Assembly: GCF_014211975.1 (NCBI RefSeq)
Contig: NZ_CP060084.1
Location: forward strand, 4,227,001 to 4,291,000
Direction of reading: 5' to 3'
DNA length: 64,000 nucleotides
Origin: Teredinibacter haidensis
GTDB lineage: Bacteria; Pseudomonadota; Gammaproteobacteria; Pseudomonadales; Cellvibrionaceae
The first letter of the stretch is position 1. Each line of letters opens with the position of its first letter. The notes beneath the pieces were generated by a model, which did not search any database, was not told where the DNA came from, and saw only the letters and a program-made list of their open reading frames with translations. Position numbers and translations under genes: made by a program. This document shows, one piece after another, positions 44,679 to 53,000 of the stretch.

Positions 44679-45497
44679 GAGAGGAGCCGATCTCAATATA
44701 AGATTGTAAAGTTATGTGATTATCTCGAAGCTTCTACCAGCGGCTATTCTGACTAAAGAGATAGAGGGGAAAGCCAAAGAGCGTTAGTGTCTCAAATAAA
44801 AGAGATGCATGTGGGGCATAAGCGTAATTATGGCACGATACGAATTCGTCCTTACCCTAAAAGAAAAGGCTATAGCTGTAGTCGTAGGCGAATCAATCGG
44901 TCAATGACGCAGTATGGAATTAAATCTATCTATTACGCATATAGAGATCGACGCGCTTTGGGTAAGAATTCGTTAGTCACAAATGACATACTGTCCACGC
45001 TATCGAGTGCAGCATCAACCGGTGAGCAATGGGCAGGAGAAATGACATATTTCAAAACGAAGGAGGGGCAGGTATACGTGGCCGCTATTTTTGGTCCATT
45101 TACACGAAAGGTCATTGGCGGGGGGGGTTCGAAAAACCACGAAACAGATTTAGTGAAGGGTGCATTAAAAATGTCAATTACATTAGAAGATGTAAAGGCG
45201 GGATGTATTTTTCATGGCGACCAAGGGTCGGAATACTGTTCCGAGATATATCAAAAGGCTATAGCGGGCGCGGGCTTGCAAGGTAGTATGAGTTGAGCCG
45301 GCACACCTACCGACAACGCTTTTGTGGAATCATTTTTTAAGACACTAAAGAATGAGCTGGTTCATCATTGGAAGTTCAATTCAATCGTTGAATGTGTTGC
45401 TAGAATTGTCGATTATGTTGAGTTTTATAATGAAGATAGATTACACTCGAGCTTGAACTATCTATCACCAAATGAATATCAAAAATTAAATGCTTAG
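44644..45497 (+). pseudogene. IS3 orfB transposase, two premature stops
   Basis: The frame from about 44644 contains IKEMHVGHKRNYGTIRI, the integrase core with GEMTYFKT (Asp to Glu), DQGSEYCS and NAFVESFFKTLKNEL (Asp and Glu). TAA at 44754 and TGA at 45294 break it; no frameshift. Nonfunctional. Confidence 0.8.
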
Positions 45498-45517
45498 TGT
45501 CCGTCAAAGTGGTGATA

Positions 45518-45605
45518 GTCTAAACACTGTAGAAAAATACGGAAGTAAGCGTTAATAAATAGAACCAGATGACCGGTAATGGGTAGGCTGGTTTCGGCGT
45601 TATAC
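45518..45605. repeat. attC-like site before the methyltransferase gene
   Basis: GTCTAAAC at the left and GCGTTATAC at the right (complement GTATAACGC) with about 70 bp between. The same right-hand end occurs at 48110-48118. Confidence 0.3.
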
Positions 45606-45621
45606 AAAATGGGGAGGCTAA

Positions 45622-46224
45622 ATGGCTAGAGATTTTTTCGAACACAAAGCGGATATGTATGAACAAGATGATAATAGAGTTCTAAATGTCGAAAACATTG
45701 CCAATTCCATAATTGAAAGGGTAAGTCTCGATCGAAGTATGCACCTAATGGATTTCGGTTCAGGTACGGGGTTGCTGCTTGAACGTATTTCTCCATTTGT
45801 TCGAAAAATTACGGCTATTGATATTTCAAAATCTATGAATCATCAGCTTGCTCAAAAAAGACAGGGCCTTGGTTGTGAACTTGATATTGTTGAAATTGAT
45901 CTAGTGTCTACAGATTTTTCCGAAAAATACGACGGCATTATATCTTCAATGACAATGCATCACGTGAAAGATATTGGGGCAATGTTCGTTAAGTTCTACA
46001 ATCTACTCAATGATGACGGAATAATCGCTATAGCTGACCTTGATAGTGAAGATGGAAGCTTTCACGCCGAAGATACAGGTGTCTACCATTATGGTTTTGA
46101 CCGAGATGTAATAATTGCGGCTGCAAAGCATGCGTGTTTTCGAGATGTAGAAGTCGTCGACGCAAGTGCGGTGCATAAGCCATATGGAAAGTTTCCGGTA
46201 TTTTTACTCACCGCTAAGAGATAA
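45622..46224 (+). CDS. class I SAM-dependent methyltransferase
   Basis: The 200 residues show the Rossmann-fold methyltransferase motifs: LMDFGSGTGLLLERI (SAM-binding motif I), KITAIDISKSM (motif II), EIDLVST and ISSMTMHHVKDI (post-II). The AMTMHHV pattern resembles small-molecule (ubiquinone-type) methyltransferases. A ggggagg RBS precedes the ATG. It stands alone; substrate unknown. The stop codon lies inside an attC-like site. Confidence 0.85.
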   Translation: MARDFFEHKADMYEQDDNRVLNVENIANSIIERVSLDRSMHLMDFGSGTGLLLERISPFVRKITAIDISKSMNHQLAQKRQGLGCELDIVEIDLVSTDFSEKYDGIISSMTMHHVKDIGAMFVKFYNLLNDDGIIAIADLDSEDGSFHAEDTGVYHYGFDRDVIIAAAKHACFRDVEVVDASAVHKPYGKFPVFLLTAKR

Positions 46225-46325
46225 AGATACACAAGAATGCTATTAAATTGGACTGAATTGCTTCGCAGCCGGGCTGCACCAGTTTACCGCAACACTTCAC
46301 TTCACAGGCTACACATGCGTTATCC
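46217..46325. repeat. attC-like site spanning the methyltransferase stop
   Basis: AGAGATAAAG, containing the gene's TAA, is matched at the far end by GCGTTATCC; the complement of TTATC lies in the first part. Weak, but in the position expected for a cassette end. Confidence 0.25.
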
Positions 46326-46835
46326 TTACCTTGGAATAAAGTGCTAGAAAAATCGAAATCTGATTTTCGTAGTCGCCGTAATAGCCAGTCCAATTCTGAA
46401 TGCAAATTCCCGCAAAATCTTAATGGCTGAGGGTAAATCAGATTTGATGGATGCGTTTTCCGGCAAGATTGCGTATAGCTGAATACCATTGGCTTCGTTA
46501 ATTTTGTGGGCGTACTGCCTATCGTCCAAATATGTTGAAATAGATCAAATACTCTTCAGTGTAACTTATTGTATATCTCTAATTGCGTATATATAGTGGG
46601 TTAAACGTTTACCCATACAGGGTTTTGTTTGAGTTTACTTACCCTACTACAAACATAAGGAAATAGTTTGTGATAAGGGTGTTTAGTTTTATCGAGGTGG
46701 GGATACTCTTTTAGGCAGTTTTAAAAAAGGGTAACTGAGTGGGAAATACGACATTTTTTATTGCGATTTTTTCACTGGCTTCGATAATCCACAAAAATAA
46801 ATACGCTCATTACCTTGTCGCTATGCTCTTGAGCT
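46225..46835. other. 611-bp gap
   Basis: After the attC-like site a leftward frame 46344-46529 (61 codons, TTG start, protein-like: DDRQYAHKINEANGIQLYA) could be a remnant. Nothing else is recognised. Confidence 0.35.
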
Positions 46836-47306
46836 GTGAATAAGCTGCTCTTAACATTCTGCATTGTCTTTCTATATTCGAGATTGGCGCTCACGTGCGA
46901 TGCGGTACTGCCTTGGCTAATTCCACCAATTGAAATGGATGGAGAGTTTACGGTTGTCTATCCTCCTACAATGTTTGAATCGTTCGTAGAAAGCTTAAAT
47001 GAGTCAAAAGACATAGCTATTGCATTGTTGTACGTAGATTACCACGATCCAAATACCAAACACGCCCAAACTGAGCTAAGTGTATTAAAGGGTTGGAGAA
47101 AACCTCATGGGGAGCTCGTTAAAGTTATTCGATATGCCTCTAGCTGCGGAGATCCCGAGGCTTTAGAGGAGGGTGAATGGTACGTAGTGGTATATAAACC
47201 ATACAACGATCCCGCTCTAATGAAGTTCAAATTGGTTGAAGGCTATGTAAATAAATTGGGGCCCTCTACATATGCTTATAGCACAATTGGTCTGCTGCCA
47301 AAATAG
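46836..47306 (+). CDS. secreted protein, function unknown
   Basis: The GTG start gives 156 residues with an N-terminal signal peptide (LLLTFCIVFLYSRLALT) and a cleavage site near TCDA. The mature part contains two further Cys (ASSCGDPEA region) and tyrosine-rich beta strands. No family recognised. It precedes a lipoprotein gene by 113 bp. Confidence 0.6.
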   Translation: MNKLLLTFCIVFLYSRLALTCDAVLPWLIPPIEMDGEFTVVYPPTMFESFVESLNESKDIAIALLYVDYHDPNTKHAQTELSVLKGWRKPHGELVKVIRYASSCGDPEALEEGEWYVVVYKPYNDPALMKFKLVEGYVNKLGPSTYAYSTIGLLPK

Positions 47307-47418
47307 GGTGAATAAAGTGGACTCGCGGTCATTGGCGATATCGGCCCTGCCGGCGCTTAATAACGATGTTGATTGTAAATATAATAATAGAGGAACTTTT
47401 GTTCCACAGAGGCTATGT

Positions 47419-48021
47419 ATGAAATATTTAGTATTAATAATGTGCTTCACTTTACTTGGATGTACAACAGCTTACGGTCCAAACAATCTAACGGGCGGCT
47501 ATAAAGAAAAGAAGTTGGATGAAAACAGCTATATTGTTTCATTTTTTGGCAATGGATATACATCTGAGCAGCAGGTTTGGAATTATTGGATATACAGGTG
47601 TGCAGAACTAACTATTGAGAAGGGGTTTGAAGTATTTAGTTTAGATTCATCAGATAAGCACGCATATTATCTGCACCCAGGTTACGACGAGCTGGTCGAA
47701 TTCAAAATGCTCAACAGCAATAGTGATGGCTCGGAGAATGGGGTAATCCCTGTTCAGTATTATTCGTATTCAGTGTCCACATATTCGTCTAAAGCGATTG
47801 TGAATATGTATAACATACCAATCGAGGAGGGTGTTAATGTCGATATCTTACTCGACGCCGAAAGCGTGATTGAACAGCTGCAGCCGTATATGGATGCAAA
47901 ATCAAAAGTCTCCCCACCAGATAGAAATAATTTGTATATTCGAGCGGCTGTTGAAGCGGCCATAAAAGCAAAAGCGTTGGATGAAGAAGATGCAATAAGG
48001 TTGAGAAGCACCGCAATCTAA
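47419..48021 (+). CDS. lipoprotein, function unknown
   Basis: From the ATG at 47419 the 200-residue product begins MKYLVLIMCFTLLGC, a clear lipobox. The frame is open upstream but only this start puts the signal peptide first. The middle region (YIVSFFGNGYTSEQQVWNYW, CAELTIEKGFEVFSL) is similar in style to CC0125/CC1285-type lipoproteins found in many proteobacteria; this resemblance is from memory. The C-terminal quarter is charged and helical. The stop lies in an attC-like site. Confidence 0.7.
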   Translation: MKYLVLIMCFTLLGCTTAYGPNNLTGGYKEKKLDENSYIVSFFGNGYTSEQQVWNYWIYRCAELTIEKGFEVFSLDSSDKHAYYLHPGYDELVEFKMLNSNSDGSENGVIPVQYYSYSVSTYSSKAIVNMYNIPIEEGVNVDILLDAESVIEQLQPYMDAKSKVSPPDRNNLYIRAAVEAAIKAKALDEEDAIRLRSTAI

Positions 48022-48118
48022 ACGGCGCAAGGTACTAAGTTGATAAGGTGATTCAGTAAAAAATAAAGGCTATACGTATAGAGTGTCACTCGCTGCAGGG
48101 TTGGCTGGAGCGTTATAC
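48016..48118. repeat. attC-like site after the lipoprotein gene
   Basis: ATCTAAAC (containing the TAA stop) and GCGTTATAC are the ends, about 85 bp apart; the right end matches the site at 45597-45605 exactly. Confidence 0.3.
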
Positions 48119-48142
48119 ATTAAAACTGAGGTAATAATTAAA

Positions 48143-48688
48143 ATGAAAAAGTTATTTATAATTGTGTCTATCCTAAATTTAATCGGGTGTGCATCACTCA
48201 ATAATCCCCATGATCCTGCGCTAATAACAAGTGCGAATTTAGCGGGAGGTAAAGGCGTTATACTGTTGTCGGCGGGCGCCGATAAAAAATGTATGTCTCT
48301 GGCTACATTTCTTCAGATAAATCCGGGCGAGGGCAATGCCAATGATGTAAATTCTGTGTTGGCTGCTGTCGATGTGTACGCTATGAAGCCCGATTTTGTA
48401 AACCATTTTGGCTTCTTGCATGCGCTTGAGCTTCCCGCGGGGAGATATTATTTCTCGCCATGGGTCGCCAACCCCTATGTCAATCAAAACAAATTTATAC
48501 AAGCTAGGCTAGAAGTTGTTGAGGGAGAAATATCGTATCTCGGCGAGTATTACCTTACTAAATCATGCGGAAGTGATAATCAGTTTGAAATTAGAGATCG
48601 TTACGAACGAGATATAGAGTTGTTTTCGGAAAAAAATAAGCTATTTTCAAAGTCGGATGTTGTTAAACGGATCATAGAGCGAGAATAG
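48143..48688 (+). CDS. second lipoprotein, function unknown
   Basis: Starting at the ATG at 48143, the 181 residues begin MKKLFIIVSILNLIGC, a lipoprotein signal with lipobox LIGC. The mature part has SAGADKKCMSLATFL, a phenylalanine-rich centre and a charged helical end (LFSKSDVVKRIIERE). No family recognised. It lies directly after the attC-like site, as a cassette gene would. Confidence 0.7.
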   Translation: MKKLFIIVSILNLIGCASLNNPHDPALITSANLAGGKGVILLSAGADKKCMSLATFLQINPGEGNANDVNSVLAAVDVYAMKPDFVNHFGFLHALELPAGRYYFSPWVANPYVNQNKFIQARLEVVEGEISYLGEYYLTKSCGSDNQFEIRDRYERDIELFSEKNKLFSKSDVVKRIIERE

Positions 48689-48973
48689 TAAATGCCTGAC
48701 AAAGGAAGCCAAACGACGAAGAATACTATGCACGTGTTGTGTACGGATCTAGCTCGTTTTGCACGGGCCACGCTACATATTTTCCGCCTTTGTTACTGGG
48801 GTCCTTTGTCTACTAGATCTATATGATAAGTTAGAGCATGAGAATAATATTAATCGCAGAAGAAGTGGGGCTGACGCTTACGATTATTTCGAATGCGAAG
48901 TCAGGTAACTCAGGCCCGGTATAGCATGGATTAAACACATAACGGCATTCCTTCACCGCTTCGCGGTACGAGC

Positions 48974-49606
48974 TCACAATATGTCAGTTGCCTCTTGGAA
49001 AAATGATTTAATCAGAGCCTTATCCCGTTTGATACTTTCCAGGTCTAAAATGGCACGATTCTTTAGTGATTCTCCTGTCTTGAGTGGATTTTTTGATGTG
49101 CCGATATTTCTCATCTGATTCCACACAAGCTCATCTGGATTTAAGTCAGGTGCATACGGTGGTAGAAATACCATTTCAACTTTTCCTTCAAGTGACTCAA
49201 TATAGTCCGTGACCTTCTTTGATTTATGTACAGGATGCCCATCAACGATGAGTATGACGGGAGAGTTACGGCCTTTTTGGAAACTTTTTAAGCATTCAAT
49301 ACATTTATCCGCATTAAATTTTCCGTCAAAAACGTGATACCAAAAGCCACTTTTATTCGATAACGCTGAGATCGCATTAATTGCCTGTCTTTGACCGCTT
49401 GTTGTGACGACAGGTGTCTTCCCTTTTTCACCCCAGGTACGCTGTAAAGGATCATCTGAACGAATAGTGGTCTCATCCAACCAAAATATCTCAGCCCCTT
49501 TCTTTTTAGCGTATTTCTTAACTTTAGGGTAACCATCATCAACCCATTCTTGCACCGCTTTCTCGTCTCGCTCATCCGCTCTACGTAACGGTTTTTGTGG
49601 CGTCAA
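48974..49606 (-). pseudogene. IS630 transposase, catalytic part
   Basis: All three DDE residues are visible: IFWLDETTIR, ILIVDGHPVHK and PDLNPDELVWNQ. The frame starts only at a TTG that falls in the middle of the protein, after a 1-base deletion. Cut off from the DNA-binding part, it is probably inactive. Confidence 0.75.
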
Positions 49607-49739
49607 ACTAACCGATGCAGAATTTTACCAACACCTGAAGGGCTCAAGGCAACACCAAATCTTTCAAGAATTAAATCAGCAACAATTTGGCGTGTCCGCA
49701 AACCAAAATCAAAGCCATGCTGTCGAGGGTCTCCGCCAA

Positions 49740-49988
49740 TTAGCTCCTTTTTATTTCTTGCTCTTCAAGATCGGATAGTGTTCGATTGCGTCCAGTTCGT
49801 GCTTTGGGTGCCAGAGCATCAATTCCTTTTTCACTCGCTAAACGCAACCAGGTGAAAATTGTTCGGCTTCCAAGACCGAAGCTGCGTGTCACTTCGGCCG
49901 CACTTTCACCATCATGCACTCGCTGCACTGCTATCTTACGAATTAAATGCTGCTCTTCTGTACTAAGTTTTCTTGCGTCATTTTTCAT
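49740..49988 (-). pseudogene. IS630 transposase, N-terminal HTH part
   Basis: The 82 codons encode the paired HTH region: EQHLIRKIAVQRVHDGESAA, SFGLGSRTIFTWLRLASEKG. It ends at a TAA right after the A-run, and the -1 frame continues into the middle part. The ATG has no strong RBS. Confidence 0.75.
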
Positions 49989-50055
49989 GACTTTTATTAT
50001 ACAGGTTTCAAATGAACCGTATTGATTATTAGTGACCCGCTAGTATGTATTACTA

Positions 50056-50775
50056 TTGCTTTCGGCCATTTTTTTTGCTTATAGGTTTCGTATCGATAAA
50101 GGATTGTTCAGCGTTCGGAGTGGGCTGTCAGAATACGTAATTGGGGTTTTTGTTAGTCTACTGTTTTTTGTTTTTCTATTTAAGGTAATTGCTGGACGAA
50201 AAACAAAAGAAACTCCTCTTGTTTGTAACTTCCCCCTGAAAAACGGAAACTACTATATCGCACATGGAGGTGCATCAAAAATTATTAATCATCATCATCA
50301 TCATCATCATCATTATTATTTGGTTGGTGCGCAGAGATATGCTTTAGATATTATGAAATTAAATAAGTTTGGATTTCGATGTAAGGGCGTATATCCCAGT
50401 AAATCGGACAGATAATTCATTTTTGGCGAACCCGTATATGCGCCCAAGGACGGTATAATCGTGAAAGTAATTGATGGTTTAGGCGATTCGATTCCGCCCA
50501 AAAGAGATGAAGTAAATCTTGCCGGAAATCATATTGTAATGAGCGTAGAAAGTAATATTTATATTCTACTTGCCCATTTACTGAAATGCAGTATTTTGGT
50601 GAACGAAGGCGAAAAAGTGAGCCAGGGCCAAATGATCGGCAGGGTTGGGAATTCGGGTAATACAACTGAGCCACATCTACATATGCACTGCGTGAAAACA
50701 AATTGAAGCGATTACCTTAGAGAGGGTGATGGAGTGCCAATGTTGTGTGAAGGTAAGTTTCTTATAAGAATGTAG
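50056..50775 (+). pseudogene. M23-family metallopeptidase with in-frame stops and poly-His insert
   Basis: One frame reads an N-terminal membrane helix (VIGVFVSLLFFVFLFKVIAG), a lysostaphin-type peptidase domain (GAQRYALDIM with the Zn-binding Asp; FGEPVYAPKDGI; EPHLHMHC with HxH) and its end (DYLREGDGVPM). A TAA at 50413 and a TGA at 50704 interrupt it, with no frameshift. Eight CAT codons (50290-50313) form a poly-His tract next to the first metal-binding site. The gene looks dead; intact members cut peptidoglycan peptides. Confidence 0.75.
50290..50313. repeat. trinucleotide repeat (CAT)x8
   Basis: Eight exact CAT copies inside the M23 pseudogene, giving eight consecutive His in its frame. 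Slipped-strand expansion of an original NHH-type site is a likely origin. Confidence 0.9.
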
Positions 50776-51187
50776 CAACCAAATCGCTACAGGGAGCATT
50801 GGGGGAACGGTAAAAAGGCGGCGGGGCATTTATTGGCTTGGGGATATTTTTCGATCACACGTCTTACGGTGCTGAAGTTTGCCGAGCGCCTTGGGGCTTT
50901 TGGTTTGGCGCGTTCGTAAAAAAGCCCACGATTGATCGATGGAACTGAGTTACTGCAGGTTCGTATTTAATGGTTTTGAATTCCGAGGCTCTGTCGATTT
51001 TATTGCGTGCTTAGAGTCAGACGCTGTGGCCGTTATGAATTACGCGTTTACCTCGCAAACACGCTGTAAACCCTTCCCTGCTGGCGAGATGTTGCGATGC
51101 AAGCCCCCAATTCATTATTTTGATAATGGTGGGAAATCGGTTGTGTTGGTAAAACAGCTAATAATATTGTTAGTGCTCAGGAAAGCT
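50776..51187. other. 412-bp gap
   Basis: No gene recognised; it lies between two decayed genes. Confidence 0.35.
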
Positions 51188-51357
51188 ATGAAGCACTTAA
51201 TTACAGGTCTGTTATTGCTTAGTGTTAACACCTTCGAGGTAGAAAGCGAGTGCTACGGTTCCACTTCAAATGGTTACCTTAAAGGTGGGGTAAAATTGCC
51301 CGCTCAAGGCGAAAACTTTGAGTGATATGGTTCGCTCGCTTTGCTGTAAGAGCGTAT
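51188..51357 (+). pseudogene. remnant of a MepA-like murein endopeptidase (N-terminus)
   Basis: ATG at 51188 gives a signal-peptide-like MKHLITGLLLLSVNTF, then ECYGSTSNGYLKGGVKLPAQ, which resembles the start of penicillin-insensitive murein endopeptidases (M74). A TGA at 51323 stops it, and YGSLALL follows in frame, like the next conserved stretch. After a frameshift YVHSTVRD, also endopeptidase-like, continues into the hydrolase piece. The assignment rests on short similarity by eye. Confidence 0.45.
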
Positions 51358-51660
51358 GTTCACTCCACAGTAAGAGACATAGCAGTTGTAATGATTCATG
51401 GTGGAGGTTGGGATTCATGAGGCAAGAAAAATCTACAAAACCAAGCAATAGCTCTAGCGGAAAATGGCTACGTGGCCTTGTCCATCAACTACAGACTTGC
51501 CGATATAGAAAACGGTATAGGTTATGATGGGATGATAGCCGATGCAAAATGTGCCGTTAGATTTTTCAGAGCGGTTGCGAATGATTACGGTATTGATAGA
51601 AGATGAATAGCTCTCTTCAGAATTTCTGCGGGGTGGTCACTTAGGCTTACAAGTGTTTAG
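51343..51660 (+). pseudogene. alpha/beta-hydrolase (esterase) fragment with stops and frameshift
   Basis: The frame reads AVVMIHGGGWDS (oxyanion HGGG motif), TGA at 51418, then NLQNQAIALAENGYVALSIN and YRLADIE, DAKCAVRFFRAVANDYGID, a second TGA, IALFRISAG and, in a shifted frame, GHLGLQVFSV. Together these are the first two-thirds of an esterase with the SAGG nucleophile elbow. The C-terminal part is missing because the OsmC gene follows. Dead. Confidence 0.65.
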
Positions 51661-51686
51661 CGTAACTTATCTAAAAAGGAGCGAAT

Positions 51687-52157
51687 ATGGCAGAGTATTA
51701 TGCATTGATAAAATGGAAACGAGGAGAGGGTGAGGCCTATATCGATAATAAGTATAGTCGCGGCCATGTTTGGGAGTTTGATGGTGGGGTCAGTGTGCCC
51801 GCATCGTCATCCCCGCATGTGGTACCTCTTCCATATTCAGTTGAGGCTAATGTTGATCCGGAAGAGGCTTTTGTAGCGTCTCTATCGAGCTGCCACATGC
51901 TTTTCTTTCTATCTTTCGCGGCAAAGAGAAGGTATGTCGTGGAGAGCTATACGGACGATGCAATAGGGGTAATGGAGGAAGATACGTCGGGGAAAATATC
52001 TATGACTAATGTTGTTCTCCGGCCCAAAGTCGTGTTTACGGGAGAGCGTATTCCATCAAGAGAGGGTGTTGAAAAGATTCATCACCAGTCTCACGAACAT
52101 TGTTTTATAGCTAATTCTGTTAAAACAAAAGTAAGGGTAGAAATTCCCGAAAATTAG
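51687..52157 (+). CDS. OsmC/Ohr-family peroxiredoxin-like protein
   Basis: The 156 residues start after an aaaaggagcg RBS. They carry the OsmC fold with two reactive-Cys motifs: SLSSCHMLFFLSFA (about 67-80) and HEHCFIANSVKTKV (about 137). It probably reduces organic hydroperoxides. The DPEEAFVASLSSCH spacing matches OsmC/YhfA-type members. It is the last gene of the accessory block before tRNA-Phe and is intact, unlike its left neighbours. Confidence 0.88.
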   Translation: MAEYYALIKWKRGEGEAYIDNKYSRGHVWEFDGGVSVPASSSPHVVPLPYSVEANVDPEEAFVASLSSCHMLFFLSFAAKRRYVVESYTDDAIGVMEEDTSGKISMTNVVLRPKVVFTGERIPSREGVEKIHHQSHEHCFIANSVKTKVRVEIPEN

Positions 52158-52520
52158 CGAAAGGTCTAATGGTGTTTTTAAAATTTACACTATCTCTCTA
52201 CGTTGCATAACGCATGGAGCCGACGTATTAGCGGTATCGCAACGTACCGTGAATAAATTTAGAGTTATCTTTTGAAGCGCCGAACACATAGGTCGAGCTT
52301 GAAATAAATCCTCCGTTTTGGTTGTCTTCGTGTTTGGAGGGCGCGCAATACGAAGTGATTGTGGGGTGTGTCTCCATTTTTAGTTGCCCCCCAGTTTTAG
52401 TAATGTTTGAGTTCAATGTAACAAGTATCACGCTTTCAGTGGTTCCGGCTGGTTTTCATCGGCCCTTGGATTCCAGGCATAAAAAAACCCCGACCAAGTG
52501 GACGAGGTTTTTTTATGGAG
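52158..52520. other. 363-bp gap with tRNA terminator
   Basis: Holds the terminator at 52484-52514. A leftward frame 52228-52431 has no RBS or known relative and is not accepted. Confidence 0.4.
52484..52514. terminator. bidirectional terminator next to tRNA-Phe
   Basis: AAACCCCGACC and GGACGAGGTTT pair across a 4-nt loop with one mismatch, with A- and T-runs on both sides, so it works in either direction. On the minus strand it ends the tRNA transcript. Confidence 0.8.
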
Positions 52521-52596
52521 TGGTGCCCAGACCCGGAATCGAACCAGGGACACGGGGATTTTCAATCCCCTGCTCTACCGACTGAGCTATCTGGGC
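52521..52596 (-). tRNA. tRNA-Phe (GAA)
   Basis: The reverse complement forms a 76-nt cloverleaf from GCCCAGATAGCTCAGTCGGT to the encoded CCA end. The anticodon stem-loop GGGGATTGAAAATCCCC has GAA in the loop, the T-arm reads TGGTTCGATTCC, and the acceptor stem GCCCAGA/TCTGGGC pairs fully. tRNA genes are common integration sites; the accessory block lies on its 3' side. Confidence 0.97.
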
Positions 52597-52693
52597 AAAT
52601 CTTCATCAGCGAGGCGTTAAAGCTAAGCTGCGAAGGCCGCGTATTAAACCTTCTAGTGTGGCTTTAGTCAAGGGGTTGGAAGCAATTTCTTGA

Positions 52694-52987
52694 TCAGCCT
52701 TCGCTTGTGGGTTTTGTGTTTTCTGGCGTCACGTAGCCATCGGCCTGGTCGTAGTTTTCACCGCTGAAAAATTTGTTCATTTGTTCGCCGAGGTAGGTGC
52801 GGGCGGTCATGTCCATAAGGTTGAGCTGTTTTTCGTTAATGAGCATGGTTTGGTGGCTTAACCATTCCTTCCAGGCTTTTTGCGATACGTGTTCGAACAG
52901 GTCTATGCCTTTGGGGCCGGGTAGTGGTGGCACGGCCAGGCCTTCCAGTTCCTGTTGATATTTGCGACAGAATACAGTGCGTGACAT
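52694..52987 (-). CDS. yggX: Fe(II)-trafficking / oxidative-damage protection protein YggX
   Basis: Starting at the ATG at 52987, the 97-residue protein begins MSRTVFCRKYQQELEGLA, the YggX signature with the reactive Cys7. A longer frame to 53050 lacks the usual N-terminus. It has PPLPGPKG and the helical core WLSHQTMLINEKQLNLMD. YggX helps protect Fe-S proteins such as MutY from oxidation. It follows mutY by 13 bp, the usual mutY-yggX operon. Confidence 0.95.
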   Translation of the reverse strand: MSRTVFCRKYQQELEGLAVPPLPGPKGIDLFEHVSQKAWKEWLSHQTMLINEKQLNLMDMTARTYLGEQMNKFFSGENYDQADGYVTPENTKPTSEG

Positions 52988-53000
52988 AGGGTTTCCTTGG

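Larger units (their letters stand above)
44302..45497 (+). mobile_element. dead IS3-family insertion sequence
   Basis: orfA (44302-44678, helix-turn-helix part RHYDSYTLAYKIKAVKLSKK) and orfB are recognisable. orfA has an in-frame TAG at 44464; orfB has in-frame TAA at 44754 and TGA at 45294. The first catalytic Asp of the DDE triad appears changed to Glu (AGEMTYF). Terminal repeats were not found, so the boundaries are those of the coding relics. Confidence 0.8.
48974..49988 (-). mobile_element. IS630-family insertion sequence, frameshifted
   Basis: Three frames give one IS630 transposase: N-terminal HTH part (49740-49988), a middle part (about 49607-49745; GGDPRQHGFDFGLRTRQIVA) and the DDE part (48974-49606). 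The first switch is at a run of five A plus G (49744-49750), possibly a programmed -1 site as known in this family. The second, near 49607, looks like loss of one base (expected RLGLTPQKP). Terminal repeats were not found. Confidence 0.8.

Noticed and set aside
50281..50325. CAT repeat array taken as a CRISPR or tag
   Set aside because: Trinucleotide microsatellite without spacers; no CRISPR array or cas gene in the window.
52228..52431. 67-codon leftward ORF before the tRNA terminator
   Set aside because: No RBS and no recognised family. Some of its codons look protein-like, so it may be a remnant, but the support is too weak.
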